Counted from the first letter of the stretch, positions 24,742 to 34,242 are shown. The stretch: DNA of 64,000 bases from Paenibacillus cellulosilyticus (GCF_003182255.1 NZ_QGTQ01000016.1:1-64000); one strand, 5' to 3'. Translations and numbers: made by a program. Notes: generated from the sequence alone by a model not told the origin.

Positions 24742-26508
24742 CTAGTTACCGGATACAATATCGGAAACTTCCTTCGTAATCTGGTCGCCGCCAAGCTTCT
24801 TCCAGTCGCTGACGAACGAATCGAATGCATCGACCGGCAGGTCGCCTACGATAATCTTCAAGAACGTCTCATTCTCCAGCTTCTGCAGCGACGTCCACTT
24901 CGTCTCCATCGTCTTCGTCGTGCCGTAGAACAGGCTGTAGACTTTCTCCATGTCCGTGTTAGCGAGAATGCCGCCGCCGAGCTCATACGCTTTGGCCGGC
25001 TTCCACGCGTCCATGTTTTTCTTCGGATTCTCCTTCTCGATGACCGAGTAGTCGTATACTTGCTTCGTGTCTGGATCAAACGTTGCTGGATCGAGCTCGC
25101 CCTTAAGCGCGGCCTGCACATCCTTGTAACGCTTCACAACTGCGTCGGAGTAGTCGAGCAGCAGGTCAAACGGGTAGTAGTTGCGGTTCTGTACCGTGTT
25201 TGCCGTTGCATAGTCGTCGAGCTTCTTCATCTCATCCTTGTTCGGATCTTGACGGCGCTCGATGCGCGTGAATGCGTTCAGCAGCTTCACTGCCGCTTCT
25301 GGGTTCTTGTAGCCTTTGCGTACTACGAGGTAACGGTCCGTTACCGGCGCCATGTGCGTGACGAACTTGCCATCTTTGTCGAGCGGAGCCGCATACGCCT
25401 TCCACTCGGCCTTCGTATCGTTCGCCACTGCGTCAGCAAGCGGCCAATATGGCATCCACCAAGGGCCGAAGAACATGCCTGTTTTGTTCGCGACGATCGG
25501 CTCCTGCGTTTCTTTATAGAGCGCGAACTGCGGATCGATCAAGCCGCCTTTATACATCTCCGCCAGCTTCGCGAGTGCATCCTTGTTCTCTGGCGTAATT
25601 GAACCATAGACGACGTTTCCGTCCTTGTCCTTGATCCAGTTCTTAGGGAAGGCATGATACGAGCTAAAAATCGAGTCGAAGCCGTTCGGGTTCGGCTTTT
25701 GTCCATATACAACCTGCTTATCGCCCGTCAGACCAAGCGTGTCCTTCTTGCCATTACCATCTGGGTCCTGCTCGATGAATGCCTTCGCCACTGCCGCAAG
25801 CTCGTCAACCGTCTTCGGCGCCTGCAGGTTCAGCTTGTCGAGCCAGTCTTGGCGAATCCAGAGCAGCGAAGGTGCATCCGCCTCGATCGCAACGTTCGGC
25901 AAGCCATACAATCTGCCATCCACCGTTGCATCTGCGAGTGCAAGTCCTTGCGTCGAGTCATACATCGCTCTTACAAGCTCAGAGCCGTACTTCGCATAAA
26001 CATCGGTCAAATCCTCGATCATGTCGTTGTCGATCAGCTTGCGCAGCTGGTTGCGGTCGACGACCATCGCATCCGGCAGGTCATTACTGGCGATTGCGAG
26101 GTTCACCTTTTGCTTGAAGGCGTCATCGCCCTTTGCTTCCCAAGCATGCGTTACTTTAATATTCGAAATGCTCTCTAAATAGCGCGATACAGGGTTGTTA
26201 TCGTTGGTGTCGCCTGCGCCCAGCTTGTCATCCGGAATTTTGAAGCCGACGCTGATCGATACAGGCTCGCTGTATTTCTCATAAGCAAGCGTGTCGCCTT
26301 TCGCATCCGATGATGTTGTCGTCGTGCCCTTGTCTCCAGCGTCCGATGACGTTGTCGTCTTACCGCTGTCGCCAGCATCCGATGACGTCGAGCTCTTGCC
26401 ACTGTCTCCAGCGTCGCTGTCGCCGCCGCTGCCACAAGCACTAAGCAATACGGCCAAAGCGATAGGCGCTGCCATCCATTTGGACGATCTGTAGTTTGCC
26501 ATCACCAT
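24742..26508 (-). CDS. Sugar-binding lipoprotein, LplA type
   Basis: A 588-residue extracellular solute-binding protein. The signal sequence ends in LLSACG, so the mature protein is lipid-anchored. A tandem 12-residue linker (SSDAGDSGKTTT type, three copies, 36-bp DNA repeats at about 26290-26400) precedes the binding fold, which begins EPVSISVGFKIPDD and keeps WIRQDWLDKLNLQAPKTVDELAAVAKAF-type sequence, the FxxQDPDGNGKKDTLGLTGD calcium-loop motif and the FFGPWWMPYWPL stretch. It delivers substrate to the two downstream permeases. Two close ATG starts are possible (26508 and 26502); AAGGGGG lies upstream of both. A perfect cre site overlaps its promoter region. Confidence 0.93.
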   Translation of the reverse strand: MVMANYRSSKWMAAPIALAVLLSACGSGGDSDAGDSGKSSTSSDAGDSGKTTTSSDAGDKGTTTTSSDAKGDTLAYEKYSEPVSISVGFKIPDDKLGAGDTNDNNPVSRYLESISNIKVTHAWEAKGDDAFKQKVNLAIASNDLPDAMVVDRNQLRKLIDNDMIEDLTDVYAKYGSELVRAMYDSTQGLALADATVDGRLYGLPNVAIEADAPSLLWIRQDWLDKLNLQAPKTVDELAAVAKAFIEQDPDGNGKKDTLGLTGDKQVVYGQKPNPNGFDSIFSSYHAFPKNWIKDKDGNVVYGSITPENKDALAKLAEMYKGGLIDPQFALYKETQEPIVANKTGMFFGPWWMPYWPLADAVANDTKAEWKAYAAPLDKDGKFVTHMAPVTDRYLVVRKGYKNPEAAVKLLNAFTRIERRQDPNKDEMKKLDDYATANTVQNRNYYPFDLLLDYSDAVVKRYKDVQAALKGELDPATFDPDTKQVYDYSVIEKENPKKNMDAWKPAKAYELGGGILANTDMEKVYSLFYGTTKTMETKWTSLQKLENETFLKIIVGDLPVDAFDSFVSDWKKLGGDQITKEVSDIVSGN

Positions 26509-26534
26509 ATATCCCCCTTGCGTTTCATCGTTAA

Positions 26535-26548
26535 TGTTTACGCTTTCA
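26535..26548 (-). promoter_or_regulatory. Perfect cre site before the sugar ABC operon
   Basis: On the minus strand TGAAAGCGTAAACA matches all 14 positions of cre (TGNAANCGNWNNCW), 27 bp upstream of the binding-protein start. A weaker site, CGAAAACGTTACCG (12 of 14), lies at 26751-26764 nearer the response-regulator stop. CcpA repression of the importer in rich carbon is inferred. Confidence 0.75.
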
Positions 26549-26834
26549 TTGTAGCGAACAAACAGGAGCGAGCGAGATTGAAAGCTGCCTTCCGTTCACG
26601 TTCGCCTGTTTGAGGTTTGTGAACCAAATTCCTACCGCACAGAACCATATTCCCACTAGGGGTTGAACTCGCACTACTAGGGGGCTGTGCTCCGATCAAT
26701 GCCGAGCCAGCCGCACAACCGTTGTCTAACCCGGCAGAACTTTCACTTCTCGAAAACGTTACCGATAATTAACTACGTGTATGATCGTCGCAGACGTGCA
26801 TGGGCAAACCTGCTCGCTTGCATCTCCTTCTAGC

Positions 26835-28250
26835 TTAGCGTTTGGCTGTGCGGTATTCCGATGGGAGCAGCCCGACATGCTCACGGAAGACGCGGCTGAA
26901 ATACTTGTCATCCTCGAAGCCCGCCCGCTCCGCTATCTCGTACACCGGTGCATCCGATTCCTGCAGCAGCCGCTTGGCGAGGTCGATTCGCATCGCCCGC
27001 AGCGTGTCGCCGAACGATGCGCCAGCCAGCTTCGCGAAGCATTGGCTGAAGTAGCTGCGGCTCATGGAGACGTGCGTCGCAACGTCGGACTGATTGATTT
27101 TGTCCCCGGCGTGCTGCCGCATATAGATGACTGCTCCGATCAGGCAGCCCATTACTTCCCGCGACATCGCCAGCTCCTCTGTTCGGCTGCGAACGAGTGA
27201 CGACACGCGGCCCAGCCAATCGCGCCAGTCACGCCAAGTCCGATTGCGGCTGCTCTCCTCTAACATGCGGACACGCTCGTCCGCTGTGAACAGCAGGCCG
27301 GACCAGTCCGCGAACAGTTGACCAGCAAACGTGTGCCAGGCTTCGGGCTGTATCTCCAGCCGCTCTGCTTCGGCAAGCATCGTCTTCCACTCCTCTGTAT
27401 GGAGTGCCCAACGAAGCGTATGCCACTGGTTAGGTACGGCAGCGGCTAGCTGTGCATCCGCGCTGCTTCCCTTATACCGCGGCTTCAAATCTCCGATCGC
27501 AAGCGTCATCGTCCCCGACTTCTCAGGCGCATAGAATAAGCGGCTTAGCAGCTTCGAGTCTTCAACGAGACGACCGGCTTCCTCGACGGCTGCACCACCT
27601 TCTATACCCGTTACAATAACGGGACGCCAGCAGGCAAGCAGCCGGTCACCCAGCTCGCGGTCGAGCTCGGCCGCTGTGTAAGATGAGGCTGGCTGCGTCA
27701 GCCATACGCCAGCTGACAGCTGTATGAGCCGGCTGCCCTTGGCAAGCGGCAGCCGGAACAGCTCGCCGCTGTCGCCGCCGCGTTCACGCGGGACGAAGGC
27801 GATGGCCTGTCCAACGGAAAGCGCTGCTTGCCGGGAGGCCGTCTCGGCGGCGCCACCTATTTTACCCCGTTCCCAACGACAGCGTTCCACGATCCGGCTG
27901 ATGACCGAATCGCTGCTATCCACCTCAAGCAGCGTCTTCACGATATAGTCAATGGCACCAAGCCGCATCGCTTCCTGCACGTAGTCGAACTCATGATGGC
28001 ACGTCAGCACGACCGACTGCATGTGCGGAAACTGCTGACGCACTTGGCGGATCAGCTCGAAGCCGTCCATTCGCGGCATCGTAATGTCCGTGAAGAGCAG
28101 ATCGACCTCGTTATTGTTCATCCATTCCAGCGCAGCGGCACCATCGCTCGCCTCGCCGACTATGACGATGCCATGCGACGCCCAATCGATGATCGAGATA
28201 AACCCTTTGCGCACGAGCTTCTCATCGTCTACGACCAATGCTCTAATCAT
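26835..28250 (-). CDS. YesN-type response regulator with AraC DNA-binding domain
   Basis: A 471-residue cytoplasmic regulator. The receiver domain (1-120) has the acidic pair VVDDE, the phospho-acceptor aspartate in LLFTDITMPRMDG and the lysine in IDYIVKTLLE. A long linker follows, and the last 100 residues form an AraC-type double helix-turn-helix (QSDVATHVSMSRSYFSQCFAKLAG, YEIAERAGFEDDKYFSRVFRE). The start is ATG 28250 with AAGGAGG eight bases upstream, overlapping the kinase stop by eight bases. It very likely receives phosphate from the adjacent kinase and activates the downstream ABC importer genes 326 bp away. Confidence 0.93.
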   Translation of the reverse strand: MIRALVVDDEKLVRKGFISIIDWASHGIVIVGEASDGAAALEWMNNNEVDLLFTDITMPRMDGFELIRQVRQQFPHMQSVVLTCHHEFDYVQEAMRLGAIDYIVKTLLEVDSSDSVISRIVERCRWERGKIGGAAETASRQAALSVGQAIAFVPRERGGDSGELFRLPLAKGSRLIQLSAGVWLTQPASSYTAAELDRELGDRLLACWRPVIVTGIEGGAAVEEAGRLVEDSKLLSRLFYAPEKSGTMTLAIGDLKPRYKGSSADAQLAAAVPNQWHTLRWALHTEEWKTMLAEAERLEIQPEAWHTFAGQLFADWSGLLFTADERVRMLEESSRNRTWRDWRDWLGRVSSLVRSRTEELAMSREVMGCLIGAVIYMRQHAGDKINQSDVATHVSMSRSYFSQCFAKLAGASFGDTLRAMRIDLAKRLLQESDAPVYEIAERAGFEDDKYFSRVFREHVGLLPSEYRTAKR

Positions 28251-30036
28251 GGAATTCCTCCTTCGTCCTTCTAGGAATGGTGATTGCGATGACGGTCCCT
28301 TCGCCGGGCTTGCTGCCAATATGCATCGTTGCCTGCTCACCGTAGAAACGTTTCAGCATCCGATTCACATAGGATAGGCCGATGCCCAGTCCCTGCTTCC
28401 GTCCCTCTGGATCTTCCTCTAGCAGCTTGCGCGCCTTCTCTTCACTAATGCCCTCTCCGTTGTCCTCAACGACAAGCATTAGCCGATCGCCATCCGCGGA
28501 TCGAACCGCAACGGTCACGCATCCGTTCGACTCACTCGCCCCATGGTAGATCGCGTTCTCGACAAGCGGCTGCAGCAGGAAGCGCGGCACCGCCGCCGCC
28601 ATCGCCGCATCGTCCAGCTCCAGACTGAACTCGAATTCGTAATCGTAGCGGATACGCTGCAGCTCCATGTAATTTTGCACAGCCTCAATCTCTTCGCGCA
28701 TCGTCACTATGAGGCTCTGCTTGCCAAGGTTGTATTGAAGCACCTTCACGAGCAGCGTCACGAGCCGATCGATCTCCTTCTGGCCGTTCATCCGTGCCAG
28801 CCACTGCACCGTATTGAGCGTATTGTGCAGAAAATGCGGATTGATCTGGCTCAGCAGCTTCTCGATCTCGATTCGGCTTTTCTCCTTCTCCTTGTGCTCG
28901 ACCTCGCCGATCAGATCGTTAATGCGCGTCTTCATCTCCTTGAAGCTCGTCAGCAGCAGGTCGAACTCTTCCACATTCGTAAAAGATACCGGCGTCGTCC
29001 GATTGTCCGACATGCGTACGATCTGTTGATTAACCTTGTTGAGCGGCCGATAAATCCACCGCCAGATGAGCAGCGCCAGCAATACGGCAAAGCCTAGCGT
29101 CGCGAACGCCAAGAGCCCCAATTGTACGAACCAAGCGTTGATCTCGCTGTTGAAAGCCGACTTCTTCACGAGCGTCACGAGCTGCCAGCCCTGCGGGCTT
29201 GTATAGCGAAAATCGCGATAGCCCTTGTAGGCATCGGCAAGCGGCTCTCCGCTCTTCCACTTGGCATTGAGACCAAGCTCCGGCTTGTCATCCAGATCGA
29301 TATAGGTCGATTCTCCATCGCCGTTGATGAGCAGATGCGACACTTTGATGCCGTACGACTCGTTATTAAGTATTTTGCGAAACTGATTGTAGTTCGTCTC
29401 TAAGTAGACATAGACCTCGCTGTCATCGTCCATGCGCACCTTGCGGACGACAGAAAACACCGTATTATCGCTGGCGCTGTACATCGTGCGATGAGGTCCG
29501 TAGTAATTGCCGCCATTATACGTCGTGAACGGGGGCAGCTTATCAAAGCTAACGTCGCTGTATAGATTTAAGTTCGAGAATAAGACCGGATCTTCCGCCT
29601 TCGGCATAATGTAAGCGGTTACACCTAGATACGGATTGGTGAAGTTCACAAGGTTAATCTTCTCGTTGATGCGGGTCATAATTTGCAGCTTCTTATATAC
29701 CTCAGGCTCCTGCAGGAAAGCCGCCACCTCGTCCACCACGCCGCCATCGAGCGCAAACTGCTTGGAAGCGAAGTCGAGGTTGTTGATCGTATTCTCCAGG
29801 CTTGCCGCCTCCTGCTTCAGCGTCGCCTCGATACCGGTCTGCACCTTGTTCGTCATGACATTATAGATCAAGTTGTACGTCATGAGACTGAGCAGCGCCA
29901 GCGGCAGCAAACTGCCGATCAGCACATAAACGACGACGGTCCGCCGCAGCGACCTTTTGTCCGGTTGAGGTGTACCTAGGCTGCTTGTCCGAAACGGAGA
30001 TAGCTGCTGCGTAAGCCGGCTCAGCTTTATTGCCAT
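28243..30036 (-). CDS. YesM-type sensor histidine kinase
   Basis: A 597-residue membrane kinase. Helices at about 35-58 and 300-322 flank a large extracellular sensor of dCache-like character. A HAMP segment (about 325-375) leads to the His_kinase domain, with the phospho-acceptor histidine in LLSQINPHFLHNTLN, and to the ATPase domain (QPLVENAIYHG, VEDNGEGI, GLGIGLSYVNRML). It heads a gene set of kinase, response regulator, binding lipoprotein and two permeases, the usual arrangement for oligosaccharide uptake in this group. AAGGGTG lies about ten bases before the ATG. Confidence 0.94.
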   Translation of the reverse strand: MAIKLSRLTQQLSPFRTSSLGTPQPDKRSLRRTVVVYVLIGSLLPLALLSLMTYNLIYNVMTNKVQTGIEATLKQEAASLENTINNLDFASKQFALDGGVVDEVAAFLQEPEVYKKLQIMTRINEKINLVNFTNPYLGVTAYIMPKAEDPVLFSNLNLYSDVSFDKLPPFTTYNGGNYYGPHRTMYSASDNTVFSVVRKVRMDDDSEVYVYLETNYNQFRKILNNESYGIKVSHLLINGDGESTYIDLDDKPELGLNAKWKSGEPLADAYKGYRDFRYTSPQGWQLVTLVKKSAFNSEINAWFVQLGLLAFATLGFAVLLALLIWRWIYRPLNKVNQQIVRMSDNRTTPVSFTNVEEFDLLLTSFKEMKTRINDLIGEVEHKEKEKSRIEIEKLLSQINPHFLHNTLNTVQWLARMNGQKEIDRLVTLLVKVLQYNLGKQSLIVTMREEIEAVQNYMELQRIRYDYEFEFSLELDDAAMAAAVPRFLLQPLVENAIYHGASESNGCVTVAVRSADGDRLMLVVEDNGEGISEEKARKLLEEDPEGRKQGLGIGLSYVNRMLKRFYGEQATMHIGSKPGEGTVIAITIPRRTKEEFHD

Positions 30037-30151
30037 CGTGCTCGCACCCTTTCAACTGCCATATTCACTTGTCGTATTATAGTTATAGCATACCTGCCTG
30101 CCGTGTGAATGCAGGAACCAGGACCTATCCATCTAACAATATATAGCAAAA

Positions 30152-30196
30152 AAGGCCTCCCTGGTAGCACAACTGGTGCGCATGCGGGATGGCCTT
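30152..30196 (-). terminator. Terminator of the 48-residue gene
   Basis: AAGGCC (30152-30157) pairs with GGCCTT (30191-30196), reinforced by CCC/GGG inside. On the minus strand TTTTTTG follows. It lies 27 bases past the stop of the small gene. Confidence 0.7.
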
Positions 30197-30222
30197 AATT
30201 GGTTTAATGGCATGAATTCGCG

Positions 30223-30369
30223 CTATGGATTATTCGTATGCTGCTTTGTTTGCAGCTTGGAGCTTGGGGTGCCTTTGCCGAAGCGCTCCTTGTTCTTCCG
30301 CTGTCTGTACTGCTGCTCGTTAATGGAATTAACGAAGTCGCTCGTGCTACCGCTGTGAATGTTGCACAT
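30223..30369 (-). CDS. Hidden 48-residue basic hydrophilic protein
   Basis: A short gene on the minus strand starting MCNIHSGSTSDFVNSINEQQ and ending in KQHTNNP. The ATG (30367-30369) is preceded by a near-perfect AAAAGGAGG eight to nine bases upstream, and a hairpin with a six-U tail follows the stop. The protein is rich in Lys, Arg, Gln, Asn and Ser, with no membrane segment. Its size and composition recall small acid-soluble spore proteins, but I could not match it to a named family, so function is left open. It is transcribed toward the kinase operon from its own unit. Confidence 0.72.
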   Translation of the reverse strand: MCNIHSGSTSDFVNSINEQQYRQRKNKERFGKGTPSSKLQTKQHTNNP

Positions 30370-30534
30370 GGTTGTCGCCTCCTTTTCCAACCCTTAGGTT
30401 ATCCGCGGTGCGTGCTGCTTATGCTTCCAATATCAGCCTCATATCTCGACGCAGGGCGTACATCCATAGTATGATAGGCCGTAATAAGTTCGGTTTTCAT
30501 AGAAAATAGAGATAATAGGATAGGAGACGACAAC

Positions 30535-31308
30535 ATGAGCTATAAAATCGTTTTTTTCGATATTGACGGTACGCTTGTAAACGAAGAGAAGCAAATTCCG
30601 CAAGATACGATTGACGCCATCAACGAGCTGAAGCAGACGGACGTTATTCCGGTAATCGCGACTGGCCGCGCACCGTATTTCTTCAAGCCGATTGCCGAGC
30701 AGCTCGGCATCGATTCGTATGTGAGCCTGAACGGTGCGTATGTAGTGCATGATGGCCGCGTCCTGTTCGAGCGTCCGATTGAACGTGAATGTCTGGAAGC
30801 GCTCGTCGAGCATGCCGGCAAAAACAATCATCCGCTCGTGTTCGAGGGCGGCGAATCGTACTATGCGAATACGCCTGATAATAACAGCATGCTGACATCG
30901 GTCAACTCGCTGCGGATCTCGCCTCCGGGACACGATCCTGACTTTTGGCAAAAAGAGAGCATCTATCAAGCGTTCCTCCACTGCGAAGCGCATGAGGAAG
31001 AGCTGTACGCGGACGTACTGCCGGGCTTGCGCCTTGTACGCTGGCACAAAAACGCGATGGACGTGCTCCCTGAGGACGGCTCCAAAGCGCTCGGCATTGA
31101 TGCGATGCTGCGTCACCTTGGCATCTCCGTTGAAGAAGCAGTGGCATTCGGCGACGGCTTGAACGACAAAGAAATGCTCGCTGCAGTCGGCCTCGGCGTT
31201 GCAATGGGCAACTCGCACCCTGAGCTCATCCCACATGCCGACTACGTGACGGCACACGTGAACGAAGGCGGCATCCGCCAAGGCCTGAAGCACGCCGGCC
31301 TGCTGTAA
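30535..31308 (+). CDS. Cof-type HAD hydrolase
   Basis: A 257-residue cytoplasmic phosphatase of the HAD superfamily, Cof (IIB cap) subgroup. Motif I is FFDIDGTLVNE (both aspartates present), motif II the ATGR stretch, motif III the lysine near GSKALGIDAML, and motif IV VAFGDGLNDKEML. Such enzymes dephosphorylate sugar phosphates or flavin and other cofactors; the substrate is not predictable. TAGGAG lies ten bases before the ATG. It is a single gene with a strong terminator. Confidence 0.93.
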   Translation: MSYKIVFFDIDGTLVNEEKQIPQDTIDAINELKQTDVIPVIATGRAPYFFKPIAEQLGIDSYVSLNGAYVVHDGRVLFERPIERECLEALVEHAGKNNHPLVFEGGESYYANTPDNNSMLTSVNSLRISPPGHDPDFWQKESIYQAFLHCEAHEEELYADVLPGLRLVRWHKNAMDVLPEDGSKALGIDAMLRHLGISVEEAVAFGDGLNDKEMLAAVGLGVAMGNSHPELIPHADYVTAHVNEGGIRQGLKHAGLL

Positions 31309-31327
31309 GCACGGCGTGATATTGCAT

Positions 31328-31357
31328 GCCCTGACCCCTTTGGGTTAGGGCTTTTTT
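31328..31357 (+). terminator. Terminator of the HAD gene
   Basis: GCCCTGACCC (31328-31337) pairs with GGGTTAGGGC (31342-31351, one G-U pair), followed by six T residues. Confidence 0.9.
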
Positions 31358-31394
31358 GCGTTTTTCGGTGGCGGTGTTGGTGCGCTTGTTGACG

Positions 31395-31745
31395 GTTGGG
31401 AATGCGCGGACGGCGGTTCGGTGGTGGTTAGGATACTTTTATGTACTCTATCTGGGGCGGATGGCGGTTCGGTGGCGGATAAGGTACTTTCAAGTCATCT
31501 AACCGGTCCTGACTTAGAGGCAATAAATCACCTCTAACATGTTTCGTCGAATTTCTCCCGACCTTTAGGGGTGATAAATCGCCTCTAATACGCACCGTTC
31601 TCTCACCTTCTCACTTAGGAGCGATAAACCACCTCTATCCATCTCCATTCCCTCATCCCCCACACTTAAGAGCGATTTATCGCCTCTATCCCGCTCCATT
31701 AGCTCACTCTTCATAGATAGGAGCGATAAATCGCCTCTATCGCAA
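31395..31745. repeat. Array B: palindromic repeats with 51-bp period
   Basis: Five units with a core of the form TAGAGGCGATAAATCGCCTC begin (at the TAG/TAAG) at 31515, 31566, 31616, 31667 and 31718, that is every 50-51 bp. Two more distant units (TTAGGATACTTTTATGTACTCTA and a variant) start at 31429 and 31480, again 51 bp apart, within a GGCGGTTCGGTGG-type duplication. The cores are inverted repeats; spacers are pyrimidine-rich (CATCTCCATTCCCTCATC type). No gene lies here; the minus strand is open only because of the 17-codon periodicity. Confidence 0.85.
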
Positions 31746-31793
31746 CCGGTCAGCACCTATTCTACCGCGCGCCTCCTCCCAACAATCAAAAAA

Positions 31794-31824
31794 GCCTTCA
31801 ACCGCCTAGCCAGCAGTTGAAGGC
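31794..31824 (-). terminator. Terminator of the RDD gene
   Basis: GCCTTCAAC (31794-31802) pairs with GTTGAAGGC (31816-31824); on the minus strand TTTTTTG follows, 14 bases after the stop codon. Confidence 0.9.
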
Positions 31825-31837
31825 CCCTCGTACCAAC

Positions 31838-32986
31838 CTATATACTCACCAAGCCGCGCACCGACTTGAACGTGCCGACGATCTCGTCGAGATGCTCTAA
31901 TTTGTGCTGATAATCCTGCCGGAATTGCTCGACTGATCGGTCCGTATTGTCCGTCTTAGAGACCCATGCGACGATGAAGTAGTATTTGTCCTCATCACCG
32001 GTCACTGTAACGTTATAAGCTTGCCGCTCGCCATCGGAACGGCCATTCATCGTGAATCGATATGCAGGATGACCGTTCAAGCTGATCGCCTCGGACTGTC
32101 CGCCATCCAGCTCGGCTTCTATCGCTTCCGGAAGCCAATCCAAGATGATCTCATGGTACTCCTCAAGCGTCACCCATCCATCGAGCGTATATTCATCATC
32201 CGAACCAACAATGACGGACTCGTCCGATAGAAAATTGCTAATATACAATTCTCCGTCAGTGTCCTCAGCATCCCAGCTCGAAGGCGCCTGCAATTGGTAT
32301 TGCCCGTCCGCAGTCTCGAAAGTTTGCGGCGAAGCCGCCAGCTTCACCATTCCACTAATACTGATCGGAATGCACATGACGGCTGTAACGGACAACACGA
32401 TTAATAGGGCGCGCATCGCAGCAAGCCGACCTCTATCCAACGGCTTCGCATCCCGCGCTCGTAGGACGAAGGTGCCCGCGGCCATGTCGCCCAGTCGCTG
32501 CTTTTTGCGCGTAACAAGAATGAGAATGACAGAAACGATGCCGCACAGCATCAGGATGCTCGACTCAAACGTTTTAATCACGCTCCGGAGGAGCGCCCTT
32601 CCGAATCCTGGCGCCGAACGATCCATCTTGACGACTCGAATTTGCAGCGCCCATTTGCCGACGGTTGAACCGAAGAATGCCTCCAGCAACACAAAATACC
32701 CATATACAACCCCGATAGCCAAGCCGATTAACAGCAGCGATGCTGGGTTCCACTCCTCATTTGTCAGTTGGGGAACCGTATACAGCATGAACACCCCCAT
32801 CAACAAGGCGGCCACGATCAAATTATCGATAACGATTGCGCCGAGCCGCCTGGCGAATATCGACTCGCTGTATCTCGAAACGATGCTCTCCGCATCAGGT
32901 TCATCGCCTGCTACGTTCCACCGTTCAACGTCATCCACAGGTGTAAATGCAAACTCCTTCTCTGTTCGTTCTGGTATATGCTCCAC
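31838..32986 (-). CDS. RDD-family membrane protein with C-terminal soluble domain
   Basis: A 382-residue protein. The RDD domain (about 45-190) has the signature arginine/aspartate pattern in ARRLGAIVIDNLIVAAL and GKWALQIRVVKMD, with about three membrane helices, and another helix lies near 195-220. The C-terminal part (about 230-370) looks like a PsbP/DUF1795-like beta sheet fold exposed outside (YQLQAPSSWDAEDTDGELYIS). RDD proteins have been linked to ion or solute transport, but no precise role is known. The start is GTG 32986 with AAAGGA upstream. It is divergent from the three-component sensor operon. Confidence 0.85.
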   Translation of the reverse strand: MEHIPERTEKEFAFTPVDDVERWNVAGDEPDAESIVSRYSESIFARRLGAIVIDNLIVAALLMGVFMLYTVPQLTNEEWNPASLLLIGLAIGVVYGYFVLLEAFFGSTVGKWALQIRVVKMDRSAPGFGRALLRSVIKTFESSILMLCGIVSVILILVTRKKQRLGDMAAGTFVLRARDAKPLDRGRLAAMRALLIVLSVTAVMCIPISISGMVKLAASPQTFETADGQYQLQAPSSWDAEDTDGELYISNFLSDESVIVGSDDEYTLDGWVTLEEYHEIILDWLPEAIEAELDGGQSEAISLNGHPAYRFTMNGRSDGERQAYNVTVTGDEDKYYFIVAWVSKTDNTDRSVEQFRQDYQHKLEHLDEIVGTFKSVRGLVSI

Positions 32987-33162
32987 GTCCCATATCCTTT
33001 CTCCTAGTTGTCCTACCTTGATCGTAGCACAAAACCCAAATAGTGACTACATTGTCATCAACATCCGGACATTTGAGATGCCTATATTCTTACACAGCTT
33101 GTGTAATGGTTTCCTACGATTTGACGCACGCTATGGGGAGCGCCATCATCGAAGGAGTCCTT

Positions 33163-34242
33163 ATGTCTACACGACAAACAACGCTGCTGTCCCTTCTATT
33201 GCTTGCCTTATTCGCTGCCCTCTTGGTTCTGTTCTTCACCTCGGTCTTCCAAGTTCAGCGGCTGGCGCAATCCCTTGTCATTTCACCATCTGCCGAGCAA
33301 GTGCAGCAGCCGCGGGTCGTCCTAATCGCCCAAGAAACGGACAATCCGTTCTGGCTTGAGATCAAGCAAGGCGCCCAGGCCGCAGCGGAGACATTCGAGC
33401 TATCTCTCTCCTATATCGGACCAAGCCGGATTAATCCTGAAGAACAACTGCGGCTGCTTGCCAAAATGATTACATCGAAGCCTTACGCCATCATCGTGCA
33501 AGGGCTCAACGATCCGAACTACCGCGCGCTGATCGACGAAGCGCATGACCTTGGCATCACCGTCGTAACGATGGATGCCGATGAGCAGGGCAGCAAGCGG
33601 CTTGCTTATGTTGGCAGCGACAACCGCAAGGCCGGCCGGCAGCTCGGCGAGCAGGTCGCGGCTGCAACTGGCGGCAGCGGGCAGATCGGCGTGCTCATGG
33701 GCAGCAGCGCCGTTAACCAGAAGCTGCGGTTGCAAGGCTTCAAGGATGCGATAGCGCAATACCCGCAGCTTCGCATCGTCGACGCTCGCACGACGAGCAA
33801 TTCCCGGCTGCGTGCTGTTGAGCAGACGACCGAGCTCATCCAGCAGCATCCCGCGATCAACGCGATCGTTGGTTTCAGCGCACTCGATGGCCCAGGTATG
33901 GCGGAGGCGGTTCGACGTCTGGAGGCGGCATCAACAGCTGGCGGAGACAACGAAGCACTTAGAACTGCTGCGAATGAAGCTGCTCCGATTAAGACTGCAT
34001 CATCCGCAGCAGCGATCAAGTATCCTGCTCTCTACGCGTTCGATCTGCTGCCAGGTACACGCGAGGCGATCACACAATGTCTTGTCTCTGCCACAATTGT
34101 GCAAAAGCCTTACGAGATGGGGTATGAAGCGGTAAAGCTGCTCCGGGAACTGACGTCTGCGGGTCAGGAGCTGGCGAACATTCTAACTGAAACGACCGTT
34201 ATGACGAGACAAAAGCTCGGTCTGCAAGGCGGCTGCCCATGA
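33163..34242 (+). CDS. Membrane-anchored sugar-binding sensor protein (Peripla_BP_4 type)
   Basis: A 359-residue protein of the RbsB/XylF-like periplasmic-binding fold. The N-terminus is an uncleaved-looking hydrophobic anchor (about 7-30) without a lipobox. The mature part begins VVLIAQETDNPFWLEIKQGA and contains INPEEQLRLLAKMI, the VVTMDAD pocket strand, VGSDNRKAGRQLGEQV and the hinge AIVGFSALDGPGMAEAV. The start is ATG 33163 with GAAGGAG six bases upstream. Its stop overlaps the following kinase by an ATGA. With the kinase and response regulator it forms a three-component set like XylFII-LytS-YesN of Clostridium, in which the binding protein senses sugar and touches the kinase. It has no ABC partners here. 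Confidence 0.9.
   Translation: MSTRQTTLLSLLLLALFAALLVLFFTSVFQVQRLAQSLVISPSAEQVQQPRVVLIAQETDNPFWLEIKQGAQAAAETFELSLSYIGPSRINPEEQLRLLAKMITSKPYAIIVQGLNDPNYRALIDEAHDLGITVVTMDADEQGSKRLAYVGSDNRKAGRQLGEQVAAATGGSGQIGVLMGSSAVNQKLRLQGFKDAIAQYPQLRIVDARTTSNSRLRAVEQTTELIQQHPAINAIVGFSALDGPGMAEAVRRLEAASTAGGDNEALRTAANEAAPIKTASSAAAIKYPALYAFDLLPGTREAITQCLVSATIVQKPYEMGYEAVKLLRELTSAGQELANILTETTVMTRQKLGLQGGCP

Noticed and set aside
31565-31756. A 63-codon minus-strand frame across array B
   Set aside because: The same 17-codon periodicity keeps it open; the peptide has no family resemblance and no start signal.
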